A stretch of 21,412 nt of DNA from Syntrophomonas sp. UBA1376 (GTDB taxonomy: Bacteria; Bacillota; Syntrophomonadia; Syntrophomonadales; Syntrophomonadaceae): positions 1-21,412 of the forward strand of contig DBRE01000082.1 of NCBI GenBank assembly GCA_002305535.1, written 5' to 3'. The notes below the pieces were generated by a model, which was not told where the DNA came from, made no database searches, and saw nothing but the letters and a program-made list of their open reading frames with translations. Shown here in pieces: positions 6,312 to 14,655 of the stretch; position 1 is the first letter of the stretch, and every line of letters starts with the position of its first letter. The position numbers and the translations under genes were made by a program.

Positions 6312-7262
6312 CTAATCTTCTGGATTCTTGAATCCTAGTTCCAGTTCCTTGAGTTTGCGTTCGATCTCTTCCAAGGATTTTTGGCCCAGGTTGCGTATCT
6401 TGCTCATTTCTTCACGGGTCTTTTCAATCAGGTCACCTACGGTATTGATATTAGCCCGTTTCAAACCATTGGAGGCACGTACGGATAGCTCTAATTCCTC
6501 GATGGACATTTCTAGAACCTTATCCTTCTTCTCTTCTTCCTTTTCCACCAGTATCTCTACTTCTGCAAAAGAGTCATCGATTTCGGTGAACAGCTTCAAG
6601 TATTCGATCAATATCTGAGCGGAAAGGCTAATAGCCTCTTCTGGGCTTATGCTACCATTGGTCCACACTTCCAGAGTCAGGCTGTCGTAATCAGTACGTT
6701 TGCCTACCCGGGCATTTTCCACGGTGTAATTAACTCTGGTGACCGGAGTATAAAGGGAATCGATGGGGATCTGTCCCACTATCTCATCACTCTTATTGGG
6801 TTGCTGATCGGCACTTACATAGCCGCGGCCTCGTTCAACCGTCATTTCCATGACCAGTTTGGCATCCTTATCCAAGGTAGCGATGTGCAAGTCGGGAGTA
6901 AGTACTTCTACCTCCGCATCAACTTCTATGTCACTGGCTGTAACCACTTTTGGTCCAGTCTGTTCGAGTCTTAAAATTTTACGTTCACTGCCATCATAGT
7001 TTAAGATCAGATGCTTGATATTAAGAATTATCTCGGTAGTATCTTCAACTATGTTGGGAATGGTAGAAAACTCGTGTAGTACTCCATCGATCTTGACAGA
7101 TGACACTGCCGCTCCCGGAAGCGAGGATAGCAAAACCCGACGCAGGGAGTTCCCCAGGGTGGTTCCATATCCTCTTTCCAGTGGTTCAATCACAAATTTG
7201 CCATAGTTGGTGCTGGCATCTTTCTCCACACACTCTATGCGCGGCTTTTCCATCTCTAGCAT
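6312..7262 (-). CDS. rpoA: DNA-directed RNA polymerase subunit alpha
   Basis: The alpha subunit, 316 residues, dimerises to nucleate RNA polymerase assembly, and its C-terminal domain contacts UP elements and activators. The N-terminal domain (about 1-230) contains GYGTTLGNSLRRVLLSSLPG. A charged linker with EKEEEKKDK joins it to the helix-hairpin C-terminal domain (about 250-316), where Arg262 and Asn265 in SVRASNGLKR match the DNA-contacting residues of the family. ATG at 7262 has AAGGAGG 9 nt upstream; an in-frame ATG at 7253 is less well placed. It sits between rpsD and rplQ as usual. Confidence 0.98.
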   Translation of the reverse strand: MLEMEKPRIECVEKDASTNYGKFVIEPLERGYGTTLGNSLRRVLLSSLPGAAVSSVKIDGVLHEFSTIPNIVEDTTEIILNIKHLILNYDGSERKILRLEQTGPKVVTASDIEVDAEVEVLTPDLHIATLDKDAKLVMEMTVERGRGYVSADQQPNKSDEIVGQIPIDSLYTPVTRVNYTVENARVGKRTDYDSLTLEVWTNGSISPEEAISLSAQILIEYLKLFTEIDDSFAEVEILVEKEEEKKDKVLEMSIEELELSVRASNGLKRANINTVGDLIEKTREEMSKIRNLGQKSLEEIERKLKELELGFKNPED

Positions 7263-7294
7263 GCATGAATCCCTCCTTCATATTAGAGGTGTGC

Positions 7295-7924
7295 TTATCT
7301 GGAGTACAGTTCGACAATAAGCTGTTCGTTCACGGCGGTGTCGATCTGTTCCCGGTTCGGGTAAGCCAGCACACTGCCAGTCAAGTTATCGGCATCTACC
7401 GTTAGCCACTCCGGAGGAGTCCTATAGGCTGCCTGGTCTTTTATCTCCTGGAACTTGGGCGAATCCTTGCTGGTATCCCTTACCTGTATCACATCTCCGG
7501 GTTTCAGCAGCATGGAAGGTATAGTCGCTTTCTTTCCATTCACAGTAAAGTGTCCATGGTTGACTAGCTGACGAGCTTCCTTGCGTGAGCCTCCAAAGCC
7601 CATCCGGAAGACTACGTTGTCCATGCGGCGCTCCAGTAATATTAATAGATTCTCACCGGTTACACCGGGTTGGCGGTCAGCCTTCTTAAAGTAATTGCGG
7701 AATTGTTTTTCCAACAAGCCATAAATACGCTTGGTCTTTTGCTTTTCTCTCAGCTGAATACCATATTCGCTAGGTTTTTGACGACGTCCCTGGCCGTGAG
7801 CCCCCGGAGGGAAAGGTCTTCTTTCTACCGCACACTTTTCTGAGTAACAGCGGTCACCTTTCAGGAAGAGTTTTTCACCTTCACGACGGCACTGCCGACA
7901 AACCGAATCTGTATATCTTCCCAC
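7295..7924 (-). CDS. rpsD: 30S ribosomal protein S4, zinc-binding form
   Basis: S4, 209 residues, starts 30S assembly by binding the 5' domain of 16S rRNA. Cys9, Cys12, Cys26 and Cys31 form the zinc-binding N-terminus (the C+ form), and the S4 RNA-binding domain is at about 100-160 (MDNVVFRMGFGGSRKEARQ onward). The GTG at 7924 gives the expected MGRYTDSVCRQC start; its GGAGG is 12 nt upstream, slightly far. It lies between rpsK and rpoA. I see no separate leader here, unlike monocistronic rpsD genes. Confidence 0.97.
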   Translation of the reverse strand: MGRYTDSVCRQCRREGEKLFLKGDRCYSEKCAVERRPFPPGAHGQGRRQKPSEYGIQLREKQKTKRIYGLLEKQFRNYFKKADRQPGVTGENLLILLERRMDNVVFRMGFGGSRKEARQLVNHGHFTVNGKKATIPSMLLKPGDVIQVRDTSKDSPKFQEIKDQAAYRTPPEWLTVDADNLTGSVLAYPNREQIDTAVNEQLIVELYSR

Positions 7925-7941
7925 TTTCTCTTACGACCTCC

Positions 7942-8334
7942 TTATACCCTTCTTCTCTTGGGTGGTCTACACCCATTGTGTGGAATGGGAGTAACGTCCT
8001 TGATAGCGCTGACTTCCAGTCCTGCTGCCTGCAGTGAACGGATAGCAGCTTCACGACCAGCTCCCGGTCCTTTTACATAGCATTCGACTTCCTTGAGGCC
8101 ATGCTCCATGGCTGCTCGTGCAGCTGTTTCGGCTGCCTGCTGAGCGGCAAAGGGAGTGCTCTTACGAGAACCCTTAAAACCGGATGTTCCGGCACTAGCC
8201 CAGGAAATAGCGTTGCCATGCTTATCGGTAATAGAAATGATGGTATTATTAAAGGTCGATTTAATATGAGCAATTCCATGTTCAATATTTTTCTTTTCGC
8301 GTCTCTTGACCCTGGTTGTTGTCCTTTTGGCCAC
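7942..8334 (-). CDS. rpsK: 30S ribosomal protein S11
   Basis: S11, 130 residues, sits on the 30S platform near the E site. IEHGIAHIKSTFNNTIISI, the GSRKSTPFAAQQAAE block and the C-terminal TPIPHNGCRPPKRRRV are diagnostic. GTG at 8334 is 9 nt after GGAGG. It follows rpsM by 21 nt. An overlapping minus-strand frame across the rpsM-rpsK junction lacks any family similarity and was ignored. Confidence 0.97.
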   Translation of the reverse strand: MAKRTTTRVKRREKKNIEHGIAHIKSTFNNTIISITDKHGNAISWASAGTSGFKGSRKSTPFAAQQAAETAARAAMEHGLKEVECYVKGPGAGREAAIRSLQAAGLEVSAIKDVTPIPHNGCRPPKRRRV

Positions 8335-8355
8335 CTGGTTAACCCTCCTTTATGA

Positions 8356-8724
8356 CTATTTTTTCTTACCGGCCACAGTACGCTTCGGTCCCTTGCGGGT
8401 TCGCGCATTGTTCTTGGTGTTTTGACCACGGACCGGCAGACCACGACGATGGCGGAGCCCCCGGTAGCAGCCTAAGTCCATCAACCGTTTGATGTCCATA
8501 CTGACCTGACGGCGAAGGTCACCTTCTACCGTATAGGCCTTTTCAATAACATCCCTTAATTTGGCAACTTCTTCTTCCGTTAAATCTTTGACTCTGGTAT
8601 CTGGATTTATACCCGCCTCGGCCAGTATTTTCTGAGACGAAGAGCGACCAATTCCATATATATAGGTGAGAGAAACCTCGACACGCTTTTCACGCGGTAG
8701 ATCAACGCCCGCTATTCTCGCCAA
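8356..8724 (-). CDS. rpsM: 30S ribosomal protein S13
   Basis: S13, 122 residues, in the 30S head, contacts P-site tRNA and forms intersubunit bridges. The start ARIAGVDLPREKRVEVSLTY, the IYGIG helix-hairpin block and the basic tail RGQNTKNNARTRKGPKR are standard. The start codon is TTG at 8724, 6 nt after AGGAGGTGA; no ATG or GTG fits the family N-terminus. It follows rpmJ by 19 nt. Confidence 0.97.
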   Translation of the reverse strand: MARIAGVDLPREKRVEVSLTYIYGIGRSSSQKILAEAGINPDTRVKDLTEEEVAKLRDVIEKAYTVEGDLRRQVSMDIKRLMDLGCYRGLRHRRGLPVRGQNTKNNARTRKGPKRTVAGKKK

Positions 8725-8743
8725 ATTCGTTCACCTCCTAAAT

Positions 8744-8857
8744 TTAACCTTGAGTTTGTTTATGCTTGGGATTCTGGCAAATTACCATAACCTTGCCATG
8801 TCTTTTAATTACTTTGCATTTTTCACACATTGGCTTTACCGATGGCTTTACCTTCAA
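8744..8857 (-). CDS. rpmJ: 50S ribosomal protein L36, zinc-binding form
   Basis: A 37-residue gene. Translation gives MKVKPSVKPMCEKCKVIK, then RHGKVMVICQNPKHKQTQG. Cys11, Cys14, Cys27 and His32 make the zinc ribbon of the C+ L36 form. The start is TTG at 8857, 8 nt after GGAGG. It sits 33 nt after infA and 19 nt before rpsM, its usual place. The protein is among the last to join the 50S subunit, near helices 91 and 97 of 23S rRNA. Confidence 0.96.
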   Translation of the reverse strand: MKVKPSVKPMCEKCKVIKRHGKVMVICQNPKHKQTQG

Positions 8858-8890
8858 CCTGTTAACCTCCTTAACTTGCTTGCCGACTAC

Positions 8891-9109
8891 CTACTTAAAA
8901 CGATATGTGATCCTGCCACGACTCAAATCGTAAGGCGATAATTCCACCATTACCCGGTCACCGGGCAGTATCTTTATAAAGTTCATGCGCATTTTTCCAG
9001 AAATATGGGCGAGGACCTTATGGCCATTTTGTAGCTCTACCCTAAACATAGCATTGGGGAGTGGTTCCAAAACAACCCCTTCCACTTCGATCACATCATC
9101 CTTCGCCAT
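8891..9109 (-). CDS. infA: Translation initiation factor IF-1
   Basis: IF-1, 72 residues, blocks the A site of the 30S subunit during initiation. It is a single S1/OB-fold domain with EVEGVVLEPLPNAMFRVEL and the highly conserved end LSPYDLSRGRITYRFK. ATG at 9109 has GGGGG 7 nt upstream. It overlaps the end of the KOW-domain gene by 14 nt, so translation of the two is probably coupled. Confidence 0.98.
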   Translation of the reverse strand: MAKDDVIEVEGVVLEPLPNAMFRVELQNGHKVLAHISGKMRMNFIKILPGDRVMVELSPYDLSRGRITYRFK

Positions 9110-9398
9110 TACCAGACCCCCTTCCCATTTGATTTCTGACTTCGATTCGTTTCAAGCTTTTTCTAATAACATGATTGAACGGTAATTCTCCTCTGGCCAG
9201 ATGATCAGCCACTTCATCTGCTCTATAATTGGTCATCTGCAGGTGACGAATGTTTTTCATCTTGGGATTCTCGATCTTGCGTAAATCTCCATCCACTATC
9301 AGTACAAAACGTTCATTCACCACTTTGACTATTACAAACATCCTCCCCTGGTCTCGGCCCGATTTAGAAATTACCACTCGAGCTAGTAAATCACTCAA
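9096..9398 (-). CDS. KOW-domain RNA-binding protein, L14e/L6e/L27e-like
   Basis: A 100-residue basic protein. An N-terminal KOW motif (about 6-32: RVVISKSGRDQGRMFVIV) resembles the SH3-like domain of archaeal and eukaryotic L14e-type ribosomal proteins, followed by a lysine-rich segment. Homologues occur in clostridia between map and infA; their function is not established, and a role on RNA or the ribosome is inference. The start is TTG at 9398 with an unusually long SD-like GGGGGGTGGTC just upstream; it keeps a few residues before the KOW motif, as relatives have. It begins 12 nt after map and overlaps infA by 14 nt. Confidence 0.85.
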   Translation of the reverse strand: MSDLLARVVISKSGRDQGRMFVIVKVVNERFVLIVDGDLRKIENPKMKNIRHLQMTNYRADEVADHLARGELPFNHVIRKSLKRIEVRNQMGRGSGNGEG

Positions 9399-9410
9399 AT
9401 GACCACCCCC

Positions 9411-10175
9411 CTACCTTAAGGTAAGGATTTCTGGACCATGGCTGGTCACAGCCACGGTGTGTTCGAAATGAGCCGAATGTTTACCATCCTGAGTGACGAC
9501 TGTCCAATCATCTATTTTGGTAAATACTTTATAGGTGCCCATGTTGAGCATCGGTTCAATAGCCAGAGTCATGCCTTCCTTCAATACCGGTCCCCGGTCA
9601 GGTCTGCCATAATTGGGAACCGGTGGATCTTCATGCATAGCCCGGCCAATTCCATGTCCAACATATTCTCTGACTACCGAGAAGCCATTCTTTTCTGCCC
9701 ATTGCTGTACTGCTTGGGATACTCTGCCCAAGCGATGTCCGGGCAAGGCTTGTTGAATGCCTTTCATCAAAGACTCCTCGGTAACCTGGAGCAAGCGGGC
9801 CACTTCTGGATCGACTTCTCCTACCGGGACGGTAATGGCCGAATCTCCAGCAAAACCATCCAAAAGAACTCCAAAGTCGATGCTCAAAATGTCTCCCTCT
9901 TTTAACACCCGTTTACCAGGGATACCGTGCACGACCTCTTCGTTAACTGAAGCACATATTGCACCAGGAAAAGGCGGTCCCCCTCTGGAATTGGGGTAAT
10001 TCTTAAACACCGGGATGGCTCCACGCTTGCGGCATTCTTCTTCAGCCAGAGCGTTTAAGGATGCGGTGGTGATTCCAGGTTTGACCTGGCTCTCCAACAG
10101 ACTAAGAACTTGAGCCACCATCTGACCGGCTACTCTCATCCGTGCTATCTCATCCCGGGTCTTCAAAATAATCAT
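9411..10175 (-). CDS. map: Methionine aminopeptidase, type I
   Basis: Removes the initiator methionine from nascent proteins. The five metal ligands of the pita-bread fold are visible: Asp100, Asp111, His174, Glu207 and Glu238. His83 and His181 match the substrate-side histidines. The protein has 254 residues, the bare type Ia form with no N-terminal zinc extension. The ATG at 10175 directly follows the adk TAA with no gap and has GGGGAG 7 nt upstream inside adk. It follows secY-adk, a typical Firmicute order. Confidence 0.98.
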   Translation of the reverse strand: MIILKTRDEIARMRVAGQMVAQVLSLLESQVKPGITTASLNALAEEECRKRGAIPVFKNYPNSRGGPPFPGAICASVNEEVVHGIPGKRVLKEGDILSIDFGVLLDGFAGDSAITVPVGEVDPEVARLLQVTEESLMKGIQQALPGHRLGRVSQAVQQWAEKNGFSVVREYVGHGIGRAMHEDPPVPNYGRPDRGPVLKEGMTLAIEPMLNMGTYKVFTKIDDWTVVTQDGKHSAHFEHTVAVTSHGPEILTLR

Positions 10176-10823
10176 TTACAGACTCCCCATTACCTTTTCG
10201 ATATCCTTAAAGACCTCTTGGGAAGAGCGGTTACCATCAATGCCGTAAAAATTACCCTGCTTTTGGTAATACTCAATCAGTGGATTGGTCTGCTCCGCAT
10301 AGACTTCCAGACGCTTTTTCACGGTTTCACCCTGGTCATCGCTACGCTGTACCAGTTCTCCGCCACATTTATCACAAACACCCTCTTTAGCCGGAGCATT
10401 GAATTTAAGGTGATAAACGGTTTTGCAGTCTTTGCAACTGATCCGACCGGTCATGCGTTCTACCAGGATGTCTTCAGGAACATCGATGTTTATAGCTGCT
10501 TCTACTCTCTTGCCCAGTTGGGCTAACACTTGGTCTAAGGCTTCTGCCTGCTTAACAGTACGGGGAAATCCATCTAAGAGAAAACCCTGATTACAGTCCT
10601 GTGCATTCAGACGGTCTTGCACGATACCAATGGTAACTTCATCGGGAACCAGTCTCCCGCTGTCCATATACTTTTTGGCTTCAATACCCATTTCTGTACC
10701 GTTACTTACTGCATCGCGAAACATGTCTCCAGTTGAAATGTGAGGAATTGGATAATTGGCTTTGATCAAATCTGCCTGCGTTCCTTTTCCAGCACCGGGA
10801 GGTCCCATCAGTATAATGTTCAC
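10176..10823 (-). CDS. adk: Adenylate kinase, long form with zinc LID
   Basis: Catalyses ATP + AMP to 2 ADP in the cytosol. P-loop GPPGAGKGT (7-15), the NMP-binding STGD (30-33) and DGFPRT (84-89) motifs are present. The LID domain carries Cys130, Cys133, Cys150 and Cys153, the zinc-binding Gram-positive form. At 215 residues it has the usual long-form length. The start is GTG at 10823 with AGGAGATGA upstream. It follows secY by 13 nt and abuts map. Confidence 0.98.
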   Translation of the reverse strand: MNIILMGPPGAGKGTQADLIKANYPIPHISTGDMFRDAVSNGTEMGIEAKKYMDSGRLVPDEVTIGIVQDRLNAQDCNQGFLLDGFPRTVKQAEALDQVLAQLGKRVEAAINIDVPEDILVERMTGRISCKDCKTVYHLKFNAPAKEGVCDKCGGELVQRSDDQGETVKKRLEVYAEQTNPLIEYYQKQGNFYGIDGNRSSQEVFKDIEKVMGSL

Positions 10824-10836
10824 TAGGTCTCATCTC

Positions 10837-12102
10837 CTATTTTACAAAACCCTCGTAATTACGTAGTAACAAGTGTGATTCGATTTGTTTCATGGTATCC
10901 AGCGCAACCCCGACTACGATCAGCAGGGCAGTACCTCCGAACCACAGGCTGGTAATTCCAGTCAGTCCCATAACGAAATTGGGCAGTATGGCGATTAACG
11001 CCAGGAATATTCCACCCGCTAAAGTCAATCTGGACAGCACTTTATCAATATACTCGGCAGTAGGACGACCTGGACGCAGTCCGGGTACGAAACCGCCGTA
11101 CTTTTTAATGTTCTCGGCTACATCCAATGGATTAAAAATAATCGATACATAGAAGTAGGTAAAGAACACGATCAAGAGCGCATAAACAAGATTATAGGCC
11201 ACGCTTCCAAAGTTGAAGTAGGTAGTAAGAAACATATTGAACTTGGAAGTCTGCGGCATCCAGGAGCCAATAGTGGCTGGAAACATCATCAAGGCCATGG
11301 CGAAGATGATGGGAATAACTCCGGCAGCGTTTACTTTTAGGGGCAGAAACGTACTCTGTCCGCCATAAAGCTTGCGACCCACCACTCTTTTGGCGTACTG
11401 GATCGGTAAACGGCGCTGTCCTTCATTAACGGCGATAATAGCCGCAATAATAGCCAGAGCCAATACAATAAACAGGAAAATGTTGAAATAGCCTATGATC
11501 CCTCCGGCTAATTCCTGCATCACTCCCGATATCTGACTGGGTAGACGGGATACGATACCGGCAAAGATTATTAGGGAAATCCCATTGCCTATGCCATTCT
11601 CCGTGATCCGCTCACCTATCCACATTAGGAAGACGGTCCCTGCTGTCAGCGACATGACGATCACCATGTATGCCACAAAACCCGGGTTTTCAATAGCACC
11701 TGCCCGCCCCAGAGCAAAGGTCATTCCCAGTCCCTGTACAAAGGCTAAGACAACCGTACCATAGCGGGTATACTGAGTGATAACCTTACGTCCTTCATCG
11801 CCTTCCTTGGACAGTTCATCCAGGCGGGGGATAACCACCTTGAGGAGCGACATAATGATGGAGGCGTTGATATAGGGAGTTATGCTCATGGCAAAAATAC
11901 TGAATCGCTTAAAAGCACCACCGGATATGATATCAAAGAATCCAAACAATTGTCCGGAGAGCAGTTGTTGAATAGCCTCAGCATTAATACCCGGTACCGC
12001 TATGTGAGCACCCACTCTAAAGACCAAAAGCATCATTAAGGTGAAGAGGAGCTTAGTCCTTAAATCCCCTACCTTAAATGCTTGTTGCAAGGATCCAAAC
12101 AT
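10837..12102 (-). CDS. secY: Protein translocase channel subunit SecY
   Basis: The channel of the SecYEG translocon, 421 residues, with about ten hydrophobic membrane segments. The N-terminal cytosolic stretch, IAVPGIN, the ITPYINASIIMSLL block, and the C-terminal RLTLAGGIFLALIAILPNF and SHLLLRNYEGFVK are characteristic. ATG at 12102 shares one base with the rplO stop (TAATG), and GAGGTGATC lies just upstream, so both re-initiation and a strong SD are available. This is its standard place at the end of the spc cluster. Confidence 0.98.
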   Translation of the reverse strand: MFGSLQQAFKVGDLRTKLLFTLMMLLVFRVGAHIAVPGINAEAIQQLLSGQLFGFFDIISGGAFKRFSIFAMSITPYINASIIMSLLKVVIPRLDELSKEGDEGRKVITQYTRYGTVVLAFVQGLGMTFALGRAGAIENPGFVAYMVIVMSLTAGTVFLMWIGERITENGIGNGISLIIFAGIVSRLPSQISGVMQELAGGIIGYFNIFLFIVLALAIIAAIIAVNEGQRRLPIQYAKRVVGRKLYGGQSTFLPLKVNAAGVIPIIFAMALMMFPATIGSWMPQTSKFNMFLTTYFNFGSVAYNLVYALLIVFFTYFYVSIIFNPLDVAENIKKYGGFVPGLRPGRPTAEYIDKVLSRLTLAGGIFLALIAILPNFVMGLTGITSLWFGGTALLIVVGVALDTMKQIESHLLLRNYEGFVK

Positions 12103-12542
12103 TAGATCACCTCAGCTTTGCCACCCCGGGCAGAAATTTTCTCTTCGGCCTGTTTGCTGAACCGGTGGGCTTTCACAGTAAGCTGTTTCTCCAGTTCACC
12201 ATTGCCGAGTATCTTGACACCGTCTTTTACTCCTTTGACCATGCCGGCCTCCTGCAGAAGCTCAATGGTGACCTCAGTACCATCATCAAAGATGTTTAAA
12301 TCTTGAATGTTAACGATAGCATATTCTTTCTTGAATATGTTGGTAAAACCGCGTTTAGGTAAACGCCTTTGTAATGGCATCTGGCCGCCTTCGAATCCAG
12401 GTCTTACTCCGCCACCGGAACGGGACTTCTGCCCTTTATGACCCCGGGTGGACGTTTTGCCGTGACCAGAACCAGGTCCCCGGCCAACCCGCTTGGTCCT
12501 TTTGTTGGCTCCGGGCGGGGCTTGAATCTCGTGTAATTTCAC
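12102..12542 (-). CDS. rplO: 50S ribosomal protein L15
   Basis: L15, 146 residues, is a late-assembly 50S protein with a long basic extension: KRTKRVGRGPGSGHGKTSTRG and the GVRPGFEGGQMPLQRRLPKRGF block. I choose GTG at 12542, giving MKLHEI, the family start, 7 nt after AGGAGG. A TTG two codons upstream lies one nucleotide from the SD and is rejected. Its stop overlaps the secY start by one base. Confidence 0.97.
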   Translation of the reverse strand: MKLHEIQAPPGANKRTKRVGRGPGSGHGKTSTRGHKGQKSRSGGGVRPGFEGGQMPLQRRLPKRGFTNIFKKEYAIVNIQDLNIFDDGTEVTIELLQEAGMVKGVKDGVKILGNGELEKQLTVKAHRFSKQAEEKISARGGKAEVI

Positions 12543-12556
12543 GTCCAAACCTCCTA

Positions 12557-12742
12557 TTAATCAATCTCTTCCACCGTTATCAGGTGGCTGACTTTTTTAA
12601 TTTGACCCCGCAATTCGGGGGTATCTTCTTTGACAACTGTATGCTGAAGCTTGCGCAATCCTAGTGACCGTATCGTCAGTCTCTGCGTTTCGGGACACCC
12701 GATGGTGCTCTTGCTCCAGGTAATCTTTAGCTGCTTGGCCAT
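12557..12742 (-). CDS. rpmD: 50S ribosomal protein L30
   Basis: L30, 61 residues, in the 50S subunit. The family pattern S-x-IG-x4-QR-x-T-x3-LGLRK followed by DTPELRGQIKKVSHL is clear. ATG at 12742 is 7 nt after GGAGG. It lies 11 nt after rpsE and 14 nt before rplO, its standard place. Confidence 0.97.
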   Translation of the reverse strand: MAKQLKITWSKSTIGCPETQRLTIRSLGLRKLQHTVVKEDTPELRGQIKKVSHLITVEEID

Positions 12743-12753
12743 TTGGTTCCCTC

Positions 12754-13257
12754 CTAGTTCAGGATCTCGTCAATGGTTTTGCCGCGCTGTCTGGCTACTT
12801 CCTCAGCCCGCTTCAGGCTTTTGAGGCCTTCCATGGTGGCGTGAACCATGTTGTTAGAATTGGAAGATCCCAGGGACTTGGTCAAAATGTCCTTAATCCC
12901 GGCAGCTTCCAGGACCGCACGTACTGGTCCTCCGGCAATAACCCCTGTTCCTGGTGAAGCCGGCTTAAGAAGCACCCGCCCGGCACCAAAACGACCAATA
13001 ATAGGATGGGGAATTGTCCGTTCCTCTATCATAGGAATACTAACCATGTTCTTCTTAGCATTTTCAACCGCTTTACGAATGGCCTCCGGCACTTCAGTGG
13101 CCTTGCCCTTGCCAGTTCCAACTTTACCCTGGCCGTCTCCTACTACTACTAGCGCACTGAAACTGAAACGGCGTCCACCTTTAACGACCTTGGCAACGCG
13201 GCGAATATTAACGACTTTTTCAATTAGTTCCGGGCCAGCCTGTTCCTTCTCAAACAT
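12754..13257 (-). CDS. rpsE: 30S ribosomal protein S5
   Basis: S5, 167 residues, shapes the mRNA entry region and decoding accuracy. The N-terminal double-stranded RNA-binding fold includes VNIRRVAKVVKGGRRFSFSA, followed by GKVGTGKGKATEVPEAIRK; the C-terminal domain carries SPGTGVIAGGPVRAVLE. ATG at 13257 lies 6 nt after AGGAGGG-type SD sequence. It follows rplR by 27 nt. Confidence 0.97.
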   Translation of the reverse strand: MFEKEQAGPELIEKVVNIRRVAKVVKGGRRFSFSALVVVGDGQGKVGTGKGKATEVPEAIRKAVENAKKNMVSIPMIEERTIPHPIIGRFGAGRVLLKPASPGTGVIAGGPVRAVLEAAGIKDILTKSLGSSNSNNMVHATMEGLKSLKRAEEVARQRGKTIDEILN

Positions 13258-13284
13258 CGTTTCCCTCCTAGCTTTCCAAATTCC

Positions 13285-13650
13285 TTAGAACTGCAGTCCC
13301 TTTTCCCGAGCAGCATCAGCTAAAGCAGCTACCCGGCCGTGGTATTTATATCCACTGCGATCAAACACTACACTGGTAATTCCCTTCTCCTGGGCCTTAG
13401 CAGCAATGCGGCTGCCGACCTCTTTGGCCGCCTCAATGTTAGTTCTGGAAGGAAGATCGCTCAGTTCTTTGTCCAGGGTGGAAGCTGCTGCCAGGGTAAC
13501 GCCTTTCTGGTCATCGATGATCTGTGCATAGATATGATTCAAACTCTTGTAAATACACAGTCTGGGTGTTTCTTCAGTTCCAGAAAGCTTACGGCGAATT
13601 CTCTGGTGTTTGCCCACTCTCAGTTTGTTTCGGCTCTTTTTCTTAATCAA
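13285..13650 (-). CDS. rplR: 50S ribosomal protein L18
   Basis: L18, 121 residues, binds 5S rRNA with L5 and brings it into the 50S subunit. The basic start KKKSRNKLRVGKHQRIRRKL and the end HGRVAALADAAREKGLQF are typical. I take TTG at 13650, which gives the usual MIKK start and lies 8 nt after GGGAG. GTG at 13659 is in frame but lies inside the SD region, about 2 nt from its core. The start call is moderate, the identity is certain. Confidence 0.95.
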   Translation of the reverse strand: MIKKKSRNKLRVGKHQRIRRKLSGTEETPRLCIYKSLNHIYAQIIDDQKGVTLAAASTLDKELSDLPSRTNIEAAKEVGSRIAAKAQEKGITSVVFDRSGYKYHGRVAALADAAREKGLQF

Positions 13651-13671
13651 TGCGGTCACTCCCTTCCTGTC

Positions 13672-14211
13672 TTATTTAGCGCCAGCCTTGCCGGCCTTGC
13701 GGCGAATGACTTCGTTTTCATACTTGATTCCCTTGCCTTTATACGGTTCAGGTCTGCGAATATCGCGTATGACGGCTGCCGTATTACCTACCAGCTGCTT
13801 GTCGATACCTTTTACCGTAATCTTAGTCACAGCAGGAACTTCGAATTCAATGCCTTCCGGGGGTTCTACCTCTACTGGATGGGAAAAGCCAATGTTTATT
13901 ACCAGTTTCTTACCTTGTAACTGGGCGCGGTAGCCTACCCCGACCAGTTCCAATTTGCGTTCAAACCCCTCACTTACACCCTGTACCATATTAGCCAACA
14001 GTGCCCGGGTCAAACCGTGGTAAGAACGATTCTGTTTATTATCGTTGGGTCTTTCGACCACAATCTGATCATCCTGCCTGGCAACTGTGATCCCCTGGGG
14101 AATAGCCTGACTGAGGGTTCCCTTGGGGCCCTTGACCGTGACCATGTTATCATTGACGGTTATTTCAACGCCCTTGGGCAGGGTGATCGGTTTTTTTCCG
14201 ATTCGTGACAC
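13672..14211 (-). CDS. rplF: 50S ribosomal protein L6
   Basis: L6, 179 residues, near the sarcin-ricin loop where elongation factors bind. It has the duplicated L6 fold: SRIGKKPITLPKGVEITV at the N-terminus and the second-domain signature with RRPEPYKGKGIKYENEVIRR near the end. The start is GTG at 14211, 9 nt after GGAGG. It lies 19 nt after rpsH. Confidence 0.97.
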   Translation of the reverse strand: MSRIGKKPITLPKGVEITVNDNMVTVKGPKGTLSQAIPQGITVARQDDQIVVERPNDNKQNRSYHGLTRALLANMVQGVSEGFERKLELVGVGYRAQLQGKKLVINIGFSHPVEVEPPEGIEFEVPAVTKITVKGIDKQLVGNTAAVIRDIRRPEPYKGKGIKYENEVIRRKAGKAGAK

Positions 14212-14230
14212 GATACTTACCCTCCTTCAG

Positions 14231-14629
14231 TTACCAGATATAACAGACGACTTCGCCGCCCAGTCCTTCCCTGCGAGCTTTCTTATCAGTCATCAGCCCC
14301 TGGGAAGTGGATATCACAGCCGTTCCTAAACCGCCCAATACCCGAGGTATCTCGTCTTTTTTGACATACACCCGCAGACCAGGCTTGCTGATGCGCTTGA
14401 TTCCAGTGATGACTTTTTGTTTATTGGGGCCATATTTCAGGTAGATACGAATGATCCCCTGTTTACCATCTTCTATATATTCGTAATCCTTGATGTACCC
14501 TTCTTCTTTCATGATGTCCGCAATAGACATCTTGATCTTCGAACCGGGCACTTCAACGGTTTCATGCATGACCATATTGCCATTTCTGATGCGAGTCAGG
14601 AAATCGGCGATGGGATCAGTCATGACCAT
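14231..14629 (-). CDS. rpsH: 30S ribosomal protein S8
   Basis: S8, 132 residues, binds helix 21 of 16S rRNA and is central to 30S assembly; in E. coli it represses the spc operon. MTDPIADFLTRIRNG and the C-terminal STSQGLMTDKKARREGLGG are diagnostic. ATG at 14629 is 8 nt after AGGAGG; an ATG two codons later is 14 nt away and less likely. It follows rpsZ by 26 nt. I did not find an S8-binding mimic around the neighbouring genes. Confidence 0.97.
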   Translation of the reverse strand: MVMTDPIADFLTRIRNGNMVMHETVEVPGSKIKMSIADIMKEEGYIKDYEYIEDGKQGIIRIYLKYGPNKQKVITGIKRISKPGLRVYVKKDEIPRVLGGLGTAVISTSQGLMTDKKARREGLGGEVVCYIW

Positions 14630-14655
14630 ATCCTATACCTCCTTTGCAAACAACC

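Noticed and set aside
8073..8444. A minus-strand frame overlapping the rpsM-rpsK junction
   Set aside because: It overlaps two certain genes in another frame and shows no family similarity.
9438..9905. A 155-codon plus-strand open frame opposite map
   Set aside because: It is opposite map, which retains all its metal ligands. No domain is visible in the antisense frame.
13339..13920. A 193-codon plus-strand open frame across rplR and rplF
   Set aside because: It is the complement of two certain ribosomal genes, has no SD logic or recognisable domain, and such antisense frames occur throughout this cluster.
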